Shown piece after piece: positions 24,434 through 33,053 of a stretch of DNA of 64,000 bases. Origin of the DNA: Nonomuraea africana. Its GTDB lineage: Bacteria > Actinomycetota > Actinomycetes > Streptosporangiales > Streptosporangiaceae. The translations under genes and the position numbers were made by a program. The notes beneath the pieces were generated by a model, which made no database searches, was not told the origin of the DNA, and saw only the letters and a list, made by a program, of their open reading frames with translations. Numbering within the stretch: the stretch's first letter is position 1; each line of letters opens with the position of its first letter. The stretch is taken from assembly GCF_014873535.1 (NCBI RefSeq), contig NZ_JADBEF010000001.1:1860001-1924000 (forward strand). The letters are read 5' to 3'.

Positions 24434-25415
24434 CGTCCTGCTCGACGTGTCGGGCCTCCACGTGGAGTACGCCGACCCCAAGGGTCCCGTGCGCGCCGTC
24501 ACCGACGTGTCCTTCACCCTGCGCAGGGGCGAGGTCCTCGGCGTCGCGGGCGAGAGCGGCTGCGGCAAGTCCACGCTCATCACCGCGCTGCTCAGGCTCC
24601 AGCGCCCGCCCGCCGTCACGACCGCGGGTTCGGCGATCTTCCACCCGCGCGGCGGCGAGCCCGTCGATCTGGTGACCGTACCCGAGCCCGAGCTGCGCAG
24701 GCTGCGCTGGGAGCACCTGGCGATCGTCTTCCAGAGCGCGATGAACGCGCTCAACCCCGTCCACCGGCTCGGCGCGCAGTTCGTCGACGCCATCCGCGCC
24801 CACAGAGGCGGCGGCAGGGCCGCCGCCCTGGCACGGGCCGAGCACCTGCTCGGCCTGGTCGGCATCCCCGCCGACCGGGTGCGCGCCTATCCGCACGAGC
24901 TGTCGGGCGGCATGCGCCAGCGCGCCACGATCGCGCTGGCCATGGCCTGCGAGCCCGACCTGGTCGTCATGGACGAGCCCACGACCGCCGTCGACGTGGT
25001 GATGCAGCGCCAGATCCTGCGCCAGATCACCCGGCTGCGCGCCGAGCTGGGCTTCACGGTCGTGTTCGTCACCCACGACCTGTCGCTGCTCATCGAGATC
25101 GCCGACCGCATCGCCATCATGTACGGCGGCCGCATCGTCGAGCTCGCCCCAGCCAGGGCGATCTACGACTCGCCGCTGCACCCGTACGCCAGAGGCCTGC
25201 GCGACTCCTTCCCCCCGCTGCACGGCCCGCGCAGGGAGCTGCGCGGCATTCCCGGCTCTCCCCCCGACCTGCGCAGGCCGATCACCGGGTGCGCGTTCGC
25301 CCCGCGCTGCCCCGAGCGCATGCCGGAGTGCGAGCGCGTCCGGCCCGAGCTGCGCGAACACCACGGCCACGAGGTCGCATGCCTGCTCCATCACAAGGAG
25401 GCCGCCCATGCCTGA
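24426..25415 (+). CDS. ABC transporter ATP-binding protein (DppD type)
   Basis: 329 residues. Walker A is GESGCGKST, the Q-loop is [14 protein letters not shown], the signature is [17 protein letters not shown], Walker B is [13 protein letters not shown], and the H-loop is VTHDLSLL. The C-terminal extension [20 protein letters not shown] is the Cys-containing oligopeptide-transporter tail. The GTG at 24426 overlaps the permease by 8 bp, and the end overlaps the next ATPase by 8 bp. It drives uptake with the other ATPase as a heterodimer. Confidence 0.88.
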   Translation: MNDVLLDVSGLHVEYADPKGPVRAVTDVSFTLRRGEVLGVAGESGCGKSTLITALLRLQRPPAVTTAGSAIFHPRGGEPVDLVTVPEPELRRLRWEHLAIVFQSAMNALNPVHRLGAQFVDAIRAHRGGGRAAALARAEHLLGLVGIPADRVRAYPHELSGGMRQRATIALAMACEPDLVVMDEPTTAVDVVMQRQILRQITRLRAELGFTVVFVTHDLSLLIEIADRIAIMYGGRIVELAPARAIYDSPLHPYARGLRDSFPPLHGPRRELRGIPGSPPDLRRPITGCAFAPRCPERMPECERVRPELREHHGHEVACLLHHKEAAHA

Positions 25416-26373
25416 CGAGCTGCTCCTGGAAGCGGACGACGTCTCCAAGCACTTCCCGCTGCGCGGCGGAAGGGCGGTCCGAGCGGTGGAGAACGCGACG
25501 ATCCGGCTGCGCCGCGGGCACATCATCGCGCTGGTGGGGGAGAGCGGCAGCGGCAAGACGACCCTGGCCAGGCTGCTGGCCCGCTACTACCCGCCCACCT
25601 CGGGCGAGGTACGGCTGCGCGGCCGGAGCGACACGCCGACCAAGGAGTACCGCGGCCAGGTACAGATGATCTTCCAGGACCCGTTCGCCGCCCTCAACCC
25701 CGTGCACAGGGTGCGCTACATCCTGGGCAGGGTGCTGCGGGTGCACGGGCACGCCAGAACCAGGGCCGAGACGGCCGAGCAGGCCGCCGCGTTGCTGCGC
25801 AGGGTGAACCTCACCCCGCCCGAGGACTACCTGGACAAGTTCCCGCACGAGCTGTCCGGCGGCCAGCGCCAGCGGATCGTGATCGCGCGGGCGCTGGCAG
25901 TACGGCCCCAGGTGCTGCTGGGCGACGAGCCCGTCTCCATGCTGGACGTCTCGATCCGCCTGGACATCCTCAACCTGCTGGCCAGGCTGCGCGACGAGGA
26001 CGGCGTGGCCCTGCTGTACATCACCCACGACATCGCCAGCGCCCGCTACTTCGCCGACGAGATCCACGTCATGTACGGCGGTCAGATGGTCGAGGGCGGA
26101 CCCGCCGAGGCGATCACCGACCGCCCCCTGCACCCCTACACCAGGCTGCTGCTCGACTCGGCGCCCGACCCCGGCAGGACCGTGGCGGTCGATGAGGCAG
26201 GGGAGGCCGACGATCCGGGGGAGCCGCCCAGCCTGATCGACCCGCCGAGCGGATGCCGGTTCCATCCACGCTGCCCAGCGGCCAGAGCCGTCTGCGCGGA
26301 GGCGTTCCCGCCGCGCACCGAACGCCCCGGCGGCCACTGGACGCACTGCTGGCTACTGGAGAAGGGAGACTGA
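25408..26373 (+). CDS. ABC transporter ATP-binding protein (DppF type)
   Basis: 321 residues. Walker A is GESGSGKTT, the Q-loop is [14 protein letters not shown], the signature is [17 protein letters not shown], Walker B is [12 protein letters not shown], and the switch His is in [24 protein letters not shown] is the C-terminal oligopeptide-transporter tail. AAGGAGG lies 10 bases before the ATG. It is the second ATPase of the glycan importer, and only one base separates its stop from the GTG of the GH5-like gene, so import and cleavage are coupled. Confidence 0.88.
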   Translation: MPDELLLEADDVSKHFPLRGGRAVRAVENATIRLRRGHIIALVGESGSGKTTLARLLARYYPPTSGEVRLRGRSDTPTKEYRGQVQMIFQDPFAALNPVHRVRYILGRVLRVHGHARTRAETAEQAAALLRRVNLTPPEDYLDKFPHELSGGQRQRIVIARALAVRPQVLLGDEPVSMLDVSIRLDILNLLARLRDEDGVALLYITHDIASARYFADEIHVMYGGQMVEGGPAEAITDRPLHPYTRLLLDSAPDPGRTVAVDEAGEADDPGEPPSLIDPPSGCRFHPRCPAARAVCAEAFPPRTERPGGHWTHCWLLEKGD

Positions 26374-26374
26374 C

Positions 26375-27502
26375 GTGCGCTTCGGCGCCAACTACACCCC
26401 GCCGAAAGGCTGGTTCCACCACTGGCTCGACCTCGATCTCGGGGCCGTCCGCGACGACTTCGACCGCCTGGCCGCGCTCGGTCTCGACCACGTGCGGGTG
26501 TTCACGCTGTGGCCGCTGCTCCAGCCGCACCGGGGGCTGATCAGGACCAGCGCCATCGACGACCTCGCCAAGGTCGTCGACACCGCCGCGCGGGCGGGGC
26601 TGGACGTGGCGGTCGACGTCCTGCAGGGACACCTGTCGAGCTTCGACTTCTATCCCGCCTGGACGCAGACCTGGCACCGGCGCAACATCTTCACCGACCG
26701 CGACGTGGTGGCGGCCCAGGCCGAGCTGCTGCGTACGGTGGCCGGCGCGCTCAAGGACCGGCCCAACCTGATCGGGCTGACCATCGGCAACGAGATGAAC
26801 AACCTGGTCGAGCACAACCCGGTCACCGCCGAGGAGGTGGACACCTGGCTCGACACGCTGCTGGCCGCCTGCCACGAGGGCGACCCCGGGCACCCGCACG
26901 TCCACTCGGCCTACGACGCGGTGTGGTACGCCGACGGTCATCCCTTCACGCCCCGAGCCGCCGCGACCAAGGGCGCGATGACCACCGTCCACCCGTGGGT
27001 GTTCTCCGGCGACTGCGCCCGCCGTTACGGCCCGCTGGCGCCGCAGACCACCCACCTGGCCGAGTACGTGGTGGAGCTGGCCAAGGCTTACGCGGACGAC
27101 CCCGACCGCCCGGTCTGGGTGCAGGAGCTGGGCGCGCCGGAGCCGCACGTCCCGGCCCGGGACGCGGCGCGGTTCGCGACCGCCAGCCTGCGCAATGCGC
27201 TTACCTGCGAGAACGTCTGGGGCTTCACCTGGTGGTGCTCGCATGACGTCGACCGGCGGCTGAAGGACTTCCCCGAGCTGGAGTACACGCTCGGCCTGCT
27301 CGCCAACGACGGCTCGGCCAAACCGCTGGCCGCCGCCTACGCCGAGATCGCCGCGGCCGAGCACACCCCCGTGCAGCGCGACACGGCGCTCGCCTTCGAC
27401 GGCACCAGGTCGTCGGCCGCGCCGGGCGGCGCGTTCTTCGAGAAATGGATGCGGGCGGCGGCCGAAGGCGGCAGACCCGCGATCGTGCTGGAGGCAGCGT
27501 GA
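26375..27502 (+). CDS. GH5-like (clan GH-A) glycoside hydrolase
   Basis: 375 residues forming a single (beta/alpha)8 barrel. The acid/base Glu is in LIGLTIGNEMNNL (E140) and the nucleophile is in RPVWVQELGAPE (E251); TTVHPW (H206) and WGFTWWCSHD are further clan GH-A active-site blocks. The family is closest in look to GH5-type beta-mannanases/beta-mannosidases, but the exact subfamily cannot be assigned by eye. No signal peptide is present, so it acts on imported oligosaccharides. The GTG at 26375 follows GGGAG. The end overlaps the next gene by 4 bp. Confidence 0.75.
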   Translation: MRFGANYTPPKGWFHHWLDLDLGAVRDDFDRLAALGLDHVRVFTLWPLLQPHRGLIRTSAIDDLAKVVDTAARAGLDVAVDVLQGHLSSFDFYPAWTQTWHRRNIFTDRDVVAAQAELLRTVAGALKDRPNLIGLTIGNEMNNLVEHNPVTAEEVDTWLDTLLAACHEGDPGHPHVHSAYDAVWYADGHPFTPRAAATKGAMTTVHPWVFSGDCARRYGPLAPQTTHLAEYVVELAKAYADDPDRPVWVQELGAPEPHVPARDAARFATASLRNALTCENVWGFTWWCSHDVDRRLKDFPELEYTLGLLANDGSAKPLAAAYAEIAAAEHTPVQRDTALAFDGTRSSAAPGGAFFEKWMRAAAEGGRPAIVLEAA

Positions 27503-28719
27503 GCATGCAGCCGTGGTTTCCCGACGCGAAGCTCGGCATCTTCGTCCACTGGGGCATCTACGCCGTCGACGGCGTGGCCGAGTCGTGGTCGTTCTTCAAC
27601 GGCCAGGTCTCCTACGCCGACTACATGAAGCAGCTCGACCGCTTCACCGCCGCGAAGTTCGACGCCGAGGCGTGGGCGGCGCTGTTCGCCGAGGCGGGCG
27701 CGCGCTACGCCGTGCTCACCACCAAGCACCACGACGGCGTGGCGCTGTGGGAGCTGCCGCTCGGGCGGGACGTCGTGGCGGAGTACGCCGACGCCCTTCG
27801 CCGTCACCGGCTCAAGGTGGGGCTCTACTTCTCGCACCTCGACTGGTCGCATCCCGACTACGCCACCGTCAGACCTGCCGAGGTGGAGAAGGAGAACCGC
27901 TTCGCCGTACCAGAGGAAGGCCGGGAGGATCCCGCGCGCTGGGAACGCTTCCTCGCCTTCCACCGCGGGCAGATCGCCGAGCTGCAGGAACGTTACGCCC
28001 CCGACCTGCTGTGGTTCGACGGCGACTGGGAACGCGATCCCGCGCAGTGGCGCATGGACGAGCTCAAGAAGGACATCCAGGCCCGTCAACCCGGCGTGAT
28101 CGTCAACGGGCGCATGCTCGGGCACGGCGACTACGCCACGCCCGAGCAGGGGGTGCCGATCGAGCCGCCGGACGGTCCGTGGGAGCTGTGCCTGACCATC
28201 AACGACTCGTGGGGCTGGCAGGCGGGCGACGACAACCACAAGTCCGTGCGGCAACTCGTGCGGATCTTCGCCGAGACCATCGGCGGCGGCGGCAACCTGC
28301 TCCTCGACGTCGGCCCACGCGCGGACGGCACGATCACCGAGGAGCAGGCCGAGCGCCTGCGCGGGCTCGGCGCCTGGATCGCCCCCCACGCCGAGGCGGT
28401 GTACGGCACCCGGCGCGGCCTGCCGCCGGGCCACTTCAACGGGGCGACCACGGTGAGCGCGGACGGGCGCAGGCTCTACCTCTTCGTCTTCGACCGTCCC
28501 AACGAGTACGTCGTGGTGCGCGGCCTGCGCAACGCGGTCGTCGGCGCCCGCGTGCTCGGCGGCCCCGCCGTACGGCACGAGCGGGTCGGCGGCCTGGGGC
28601 ACGTGCCCGGATGGGAGTACGTGTACCTCGGCGACGAGCACCTCGACCCGCTGTGCACGGTGATCGAGCTGGAACTCGACGGCGAGCTGGAGGTCTACCG
28701 GAGGCACACCCGTGACTAG
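27499..28719 (+). CDS. Alpha-L-fucosidase (GH29), first copy
   Basis: 406 residues. The N-terminal WFPDAKLGIFVHWGIYAV, YAVLTTKHHDGVALW and the nucleophile region PDLLWFDGDWERD (Asp 174) are GH29 signatures. The catalytic acid is not obvious from the sequence, as is usual in GH29. No signal peptide: cytoplasmic. I chose the GTG at 27499, which overlaps the previous stop as GTGA; an ATG two codons on (27505) is possible. It overlaps the next gene by 8 bp. It removes alpha-linked fucose from imported glycans. Confidence 0.87.
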   Translation: MSMQPWFPDAKLGIFVHWGIYAVDGVAESWSFFNGQVSYADYMKQLDRFTAAKFDAEAWAALFAEAGARYAVLTTKHHDGVALWELPLGRDVVAEYADALRRHRLKVGLYFSHLDWSHPDYATVRPAEVEKENRFAVPEEGREDPARWERFLAFHRGQIAELQERYAPDLLWFDGDWERDPAQWRMDELKKDIQARQPGVIVNGRMLGHGDYATPEQGVPIEPPDGPWELCLTINDSWGWQAGDDNHKSVRQLVRIFAETIGGGGNLLLDVGPRADGTITEEQAERLRGLGAWIAPHAEAVYGTRRGLPPGHFNGATTVSADGRRLYLFVFDRPNEYVVVRGLRNAVVGARVLGGPAVRHERVGGLGHVPGWEYVYLGDEHLDPLCTVIELELDGELEVYRRHTRD

Positions 28720-29992
28720 CCCGTACGTGTGGCCGACGGACCAGGTCGTGCTGGCCAAGCTCGACTGGTGGCGCGACCAGAAGTTCGGCGTGATCATCCA
28801 TTGGGGTCCCTACAGCCGCCTCGGCGTCGTCGAGAGCTGGACGCTCTGCCAGGAGGGCGAGGACTTCATGGCCCGCCCCGAGCCCTGGCAGGGCGACCCC
28901 GACGGGTACAGGGAGTTCTACGAGAAGCTGCCCGAGGGCTTCGACGCGCCCGCGTTCGAGCCGGAGAGGTGGGCCGAGGCCTGCGCGGCGGCCGGCATGC
29001 GGTACGTGGTGTTCACCACCAAGCACCACGACGGGTTCGCGATGTACGACACGAGGCTGTCGGACTACAAGTCCACCACCACCCCGCTCGGCCGCGACGT
29101 CGCAGCGGAGGTGTTCGACGCCTTCCGCGCCCACGGCCTGGGTGTCGGCGTCTACTTCTCCAAGGCCGACTGGCACCACCCCGACTACTGGACGCCTGGC
29201 CTGCCCACCCCCGACCGGCACGCCAACCACGCCGACCCGGGCAGATGGCGGCGGTTCACCGACTTCACCCACGGCCAGATCGAGGAACTGCTGACCGGCT
29301 ACGGCCCCGTCGACGTGCTCTGGCTCGACGCGGGCTGGGTGAAGCCTCCGCGCGAGGACCTCGACCTGCCCCGGCTGGCCGCCCGCGCCCGCGAGCTGCA
29401 GCCGGGCCTCCTCGTCGTGGACCGCGAGGTGCACGGCCCGCAGGAGGACTACCGCACCCCCGAACAGACGGTCCCCGTGGAGCTCCAGCCCTTCCCCTGG
29501 GAGAGCTGCATCACGCTCGGCCCGTCCTGGTACACCGCGGGACCCGGCGAGACCTACAAGACCGCGGGCGAGATCGTGCGCCTGCTCTGCCGGATCGTCG
29601 CCCGCGGCGGCAACCTGCTGCTCGGCCTCGGCCCCGACCACACCGGCGCCCTTCCTGACACCATCTACGAGCGCCTGGCCGAGATCGGCGCGTGGCTCGG
29701 CACACATGGCGAGGCGATCTACGGCACCCGCCCGTGCGAACCGTACGAAACCGACGACCTGGTCTTCACCCGGCGCGCGGACACCATCTACGCGATCGGC
29801 CTGCGCGTCGATCTCGACGAGGTACGGGTGCCCCTGCCACAGCCACCCCAGGCCGTCCGGCTGCTCGGCCATGACGGACCCCTGGACTGGCAGACCGACG
29901 ACGGCGAGGTGATCGTGCGCCTGCCCGGCAGCCATCGCGCCAGGCACGCCTTCGCCCTTTCCCTCACGATGCCCCCGGCTCCTAACCCCTGA
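28712..29992 (+). CDS. Alpha-L-fucosidase (GH29), second copy
   Basis: 426 residues. GH29 blocks: RDQKFGVIIHWGPYSRLG, YVVFTTKHHDGFAMYDT, and DVLWLDAGWVK with the nucleophile Asp at about residue 206. It differs from the first copy in the insert EGEDFMARPEPWQGDPDGYR and in its C-terminal beta-domain, so the pair probably have different linkage preferences. No signal peptide. The GTG start overlaps the stop of the first fucosidase by 8 bp (GTGACTAG). It is the last gene of the importer operon. Confidence 0.87.
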   Translation: MTSPYVWPTDQVVLAKLDWWRDQKFGVIIHWGPYSRLGVVESWTLCQEGEDFMARPEPWQGDPDGYREFYEKLPEGFDAPAFEPERWAEACAAAGMRYVVFTTKHHDGFAMYDTRLSDYKSTTTPLGRDVAAEVFDAFRAHGLGVGVYFSKADWHHPDYWTPGLPTPDRHANHADPGRWRRFTDFTHGQIEELLTGYGPVDVLWLDAGWVKPPREDLDLPRLAARARELQPGLLVVDREVHGPQEDYRTPEQTVPVELQPFPWESCITLGPSWYTAGPGETYKTAGEIVRLLCRIVARGGNLLLGLGPDHTGALPDTIYERLAEIGAWLGTHGEAIYGTRPCEPYETDDLVFTRRADTIYAIGLRVDLDEVRVPLPQPPQAVRLLGHDGPLDWQTDDGEVIVRLPGSHRARHAFALSLTMPPAPNP

Positions 29993-30066
29993 TGCGGCTT
30001 CCCGCCGGTGCCGGGGGTCAGTGGCTGTGGTCTTTGCGGGGGCGGTCGAGCAGCCCTGACACTGCG

Positions 30067-30262
30067 CACACCCGTCATCCCTGGCGGATCCACGAGATCG
30101 CCGGCGACTTCCGGCTCGAGGACGTGTGGGCGATCCACCCGGCTACTGAAAGCCCAGGGCGGCGACTCCCTCGGCGTCATCTCCGCCAAGACGGGCATCC
30201 CCAAGACCTCGCTGCACCGGTATCTCCGCGGAGCCGCCCCCACCACCGCGTCGGCCGAAACC
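30067..30262 (+). pseudogene. Joined relics: DUF2867 fragment and HTH fragment
   Basis: Frame 1 (30067-30141) reads HTRHPWRIHEIAGDFRLEDV, matching the start of DUF2867-domain proteins. At about 30142 the coding sense shifts frame, and 30143-30262 reads LLKAQGGDSLGVISAK then TGIPKTSLHRYLRG, a helix-turn-helix resembling mobile-element regulators or transposases. Neither piece has a start codon with a ribosome site. The join looks like a deletion scar between two unrelated genes. Confidence 0.5.
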
Positions 30263-30363
30263 TCTGAGATTGGTCGCGGCGGAGTGTCCATAACGGACAG
30301 GGCCTCTTCGTCCTTAAGGTGAAGGCCAGTGAGAAGCGCTGGCCCCGACCACAGGAGCGAGTC

Positions 30364-30729
30364 ATGCCTGGAGCCCGCATCACCGGGGTAGCAACGGTAG
30401 GGATCCCCGTCACCGATCAGGAGCGAGCGGTCGACTTCTACGTCGGTACGCTCGGCTTTGAAAAGCGTCGGGACATGCCCTTTGGAGAAGCGCGCTGGAT
30501 CGAGGTGGCCCCGCCCGGGACGGCGACGACCATCGCGCTCGTTCCCACCGGGGTGCCTACTGGCGTCCGCCTCACCGCCCAGGACGCCGACGCCGCTCAT
30601 GTGGATCTCAAGGAGCGCGGCGTCGACATCGACCCCGAGGTCATGCGGATGGAAGGCGTGGCGCCGCCCATGTTCGCCCTGCGGGACCCGGACGGCAACA
30701 GCCTCATCATCGTGGAGCGCGCCCAGTGA
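30364..30729 (+). CDS. VOC (glyoxalase/bleomycin-resistance fold) protein
   Basis: 121 residues. It has two beta-alpha-beta-beta-beta halves: [20 protein letters not shown] and [15 protein letters not shown]. The terminal Glu in IIVERA is at the metal position, but the His partner is not clear, so enzyme activity is uncertain. The ATG at 30364 was preferred because CAGGAGCGAGTC precedes it. It overlaps the DUF1905 gene by one base and is the first gene of a small cluster ending in an ECF42 sigma factor. Confidence 0.8.
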   Translation: MPGARITGVATVGIPVTDQERAVDFYVGTLGFEKRRDMPFGEARWIEVAPPGTATTIALVPTGVPTGVRLTAQDADAAHVDLKERGVDIDPEVMRMEGVAPPMFALRDPDGNSLIIVERAQ

Positions 30730-30995
30730 TGAACAAGCAGTTCACCGCCACCCTGCAGAAGAGCCCGAACAAGGGCGGACACACCTATCTCATCTGGCCT
30801 GAGTCGGTCGAGTACTTCGGAACGCGGGGTCTGGTGAAGGTCCGCGGCACGATCGACGGCCACCCGTTCCAGGGTTCGTTCATGGCCTTGGGGGACGGCC
30901 GGCACAAGCTGCCCGTCAGGGCCGACATCCGTAAGGTGATCGGCAAGGAAGCAGGAGACGCCGTGACCGTCCTCCTGGAGGAGCGGATCAAATGA
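30729..30995 (+). CDS. DUF1905-domain protein
   Basis: 88 residues. The sequence reads as a small beta-barrel: [60 protein letters not shown]. This is the DUF1905 family, whose function is unknown. The ATG overlaps the stop of the VOC gene (ATGA). A GTG one codon upstream is an alternative. It is usually found alone or fused to YdeI-like domains; here it sits beside YCII and ECF42 genes. Confidence 0.75.
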   Translation: MNKQFTATLQKSPNKGGHTYLIWPESVEYFGTRGLVKVRGTIDGHPFQGSFMALGDGRHKLPVRADIRKVIGKEAGDAVTVLLEERIK

Positions 30996-31046
30996 ACGAG
31001 GCGGTCACCGCTCTCGCCGATAGGCCAGAAGCCCGGGAGGAAAGCC

Positions 31047-31400
31047 ATGCCCACCTACATCGCTCTCACCTACACCGCCGAGGTCGACTGGTCTCAGCCG
31101 GAGTACGCGGACGCTCTGCGGGAGTACGTCGCGTTCGATGAGGCGCACGAGGCCGTGCTGAGAGGCGGCCACGCGCTCTACCCCACTGCCACCGCCACGA
31201 CTGTGCGCGTCCCCGACGGCAAGGGCGGGGAACCGATCATCAGCGACGGCCCGTACGCCGAGACCAAGGAGGCGCTGACCGGCTTCTACCTGCTGGAGTG
31301 CGCCGACCTCGACGAGGCGGTCGCGATCGCCACGAAGATCCCGGCGGCCTGGCACGGGACCGTCGAGGTCCGTCCGGTTCGCCCGTCCCTGGAGCCCTGA
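31047..31400 (+). CDS. YCII/DGPF-domain protein, partner of the ECF42 sigma factor
   Basis: 117 residues. ISDGPYAETKEALTGFYLLE contains the DGPF-type motif of YCII-related proteins, and the protein begins with MPTYIALTYTAEVDW. GGAGG lies about 8 bases before the ATG. In many bacteria such genes stand directly upstream of ECF42 sigma factors, as here with a 3-bp gap, and the DGPF protein is thought to act with the sigma factor. Its molecular function is not established. Confidence 0.8.
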   Translation: MPTYIALTYTAEVDWSQPEYADALREYVAFDEAHEAVLRGGHALYPTATATTVRVPDGKGGEPIISDGPYAETKEALTGFYLLECADLDEAVAIATKIPAAWHGTVEVRPVRPSLEP

Positions 31401-31403
31401 CCC

Positions 31404-32624
31404 GTGGGGGCCGGTGACACGGTGGCGCGGCTGCTGCGCGAGGAGGGTGCGTGCGTGCTGGCCACGCTGATCCGTGTCACCGGCGACATCGACCTGGCCC
31501 AGGACGCCGTCCAGGACGCCGTCGTCCGCGCGCTGGAACGGTGGCCGCGCGACGGCGTCCCAGACAATCCGCGCGCCTGGCTCACGGTCACCGCCAAGCG
31601 GCGGGCGATCGACGTCATCCGCCGGGAGGCCCGGCGTGCCGACAAGGAGGCGGAGGCCGTGTCGTTGCTCGACCCCGTGCCGGAGCCCGCCGAGGTCGTC
31701 CGCGACGACCTCCTCCGGCTGGTGTTCACCTGCTGCCATCCAGCACTGTCCACCGAGGCCCAGGTCGCGATTGCGCTACGGACCCTCGGCGGGCTGTCGA
31801 CCGCGGAGGTCGCCCGTGGCCTGATGGTGCCCGAGGCGACGATGGCCAAGCGACTCACCCGGGCCAAGCAGAAGATCGCGCAGGCCCGGATCCCCTACCG
31901 CGTGCCGGCCGCCGAGGAACTGCCGGGCCGGCTGAAGGGGGTCGCGGCCACGATCTATCTGATCTTCAATGAGGGGTACGCGGCGGGGGCCGGCGAGCAC
32001 CTGGTCCGGGTCGCGCTGTCGGCGCAGGCGATCCGGCTGGCCCGGCTCCTGGCCGGGCTCATGCCCGACGAACCGACCGTGCTCGGCCTGCTCGCGCTCC
32101 TGCTGCTGAACGACGCCCGCCGCGGTGCCCGCCTCGACGACCGGGGCCGTCCGGTGCTGCTGCCCGACCAGGACCGAACGCGCTGGGACGCCGCCGCGAT
32201 CAAAGAGGGCGTCGAGCTGGTCGGGACGGCCCTGCGCCGTACCCCTGACCGGCCCGACCCCTACGTGGTGCAGGCGGCGATCGCGGCCTGCCACGCACTC
32301 GCGCCCTCCTACGCCGACACCGACTGGGACGCGGTCATCTCCTGGTACGACGTGCTGCTCACCGTTCAGGACACCCCGGTCATCCGCCTCAATCGGGCGG
32401 TGGCCGTGGCCGAACGGGACGGTCCCGAGGCAGGTCTCGCCCTGGCCGAGGACATCGGCGATCTGACGGCCTACCCGTGGTGGCACGCCACCCGCGCCGA
32501 ACTGCTGCACCGCATGGGCCGAGCATCCGAGGCGCGCGCGGCCTACGAACAGGCGCTCACCCTGGGGATGAACGATCCCCAGTCCGAGCACCTGCGCCGC
32601 CGCCTCACCGAACTCCCCACGTAA
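31404..32624 (+). CDS. ECF42-type RNA polymerase sigma factor
   Basis: 406 residues from the GTG at 31404. Sigma region 2 is VTGDIDLAQDAVQDAVVRAL and AWLTVTAKRRAIDVIRRE; region 4 is LSTAEVARGLMVPEATMAKR, then LTRAKQKIAQARIP. A long C-terminal extension with TPR-like repeats follows (FNEGYAAGAGEHLVRVALSA, TVLGLLALLLLNDARRGAR, RMGRASEARAAYEQALTLG). This layout defines ECF42. No anti-sigma gene is present, which is normal for the group; the extension and the DGPF partner may control activity. Targets are unknown. Confidence 0.88.
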   Translation: MGAGDTVARLLREEGACVLATLIRVTGDIDLAQDAVQDAVVRALERWPRDGVPDNPRAWLTVTAKRRAIDVIRREARRADKEAEAVSLLDPVPEPAEVVRDDLLRLVFTCCHPALSTEAQVAIALRTLGGLSTAEVARGLMVPEATMAKRLTRAKQKIAQARIPYRVPAAEELPGRLKGVAATIYLIFNEGYAAGAGEHLVRVALSAQAIRLARLLAGLMPDEPTVLGLLALLLLNDARRGARLDDRGRPVLLPDQDRTRWDAAAIKEGVELVGTALRRTPDRPDPYVVQAAIAACHALAPSYADTDWDAVISWYDVLLTVQDTPVIRLNRAVAVAERDGPEAGLALAEDIGDLTAYPWWHATRAELLHRMGRASEARAAYEQALTLGMNDPQSEHLRRRLTELPT

Positions 32625-32631
32625 CCGCGCC

Positions 32632-32829
32632 ACGCCGTCCGGAGGCCTGCACCTGTACTTCCGCGCCCCCGCGGGCTGCACGATCGGCAGCACGTCCGGA
32701 GGCTGCACCGCGCTCGGGCCGGGGATCGACACCCGCGGCCCGGGTCGCGGCGGCCGCGGCGGCGGCTACCTCATCGGGCCGGGCTCGATCGTTGACGACC
32801 GGCCGTACGCGATCGAGCGTGACCTGCGC
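32632..32829 (+). pseudogene. Bifunctional DNA primase/polymerase fragment
   Basis: The plus-strand frame reads TPSGGLHLYFRAPAGCTIGS, ALGPGIDTRGPGRGGRGGG and YLIGPGSIVDDRPYAIERDL. The HLYF and GPGIDTRG...GYLIGPGS blocks belong to the prim-pol (PF09250) domain of actinobacterial mobile elements. The start and the end are missing. It is probably the scar of an integrative plasmid or prophage. Confidence 0.55.
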
Positions 32830-32835
32830 GGGAGA

Positions 32836-32975
32836 TCAGCCCTCGAACGACACGGTGGCGAACCGGTACCAGGTCTTGCCGTTCTCGTCCCCGTAGTGGA
32901 TACGACCCGTCATGACCTTGCCGTACCCCGCCTGCCAGCTGTGGCTACGGCGGCCGGACGCACCGCACGTCAGGA
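32836..32975 (-). pseudogene. Possible C-terminal fragment of an unknown protein
   Basis: On the minus strand a frame ends at 32836 after HSWQAGYGKVMTGRIHYGDE, NGKTWYRFATVSFEG and a stop. Codon use looks coding, but there is no start or recognisable family. It lies next to the primase fragment. Confidence 0.25.
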
Positions 32976-33031
32976 GTGACGAAATCATCAGCAAAATGTT
33001 GACGATACGCTCATAAATGACGATAGTGTCA
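32968..33031. promoter_or_regulatory. Promoter and operators of the aromatic operon
   Basis: TTGACG (32999-33004), 17 bp, and GATAGT (33022-33027) form a good promoter. Three related elements surround it: CGTCAGGAGTGACG (32968-32981), TGACGAAATCATCA (32977-32990) and TGACGATAGTGTCA (33018-33031), the last covering the -10 box. The same set of elements occurs at 40535-40619 beside a TetR gene, so that TetR protein is the likely repressor. Confidence 0.65.
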
Positions 33032-33053
33032 GCGTTGTGGAAGGAGGTTGCGC

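Noticed and set aside
29970..30016. CCCCCGGC/GCCGGGGG inverted repeat as a terminator of the fucosidase operon
   Set aside because: The arms are short, the loop is 31 bases long, and the first arm lies inside the coding sequence.
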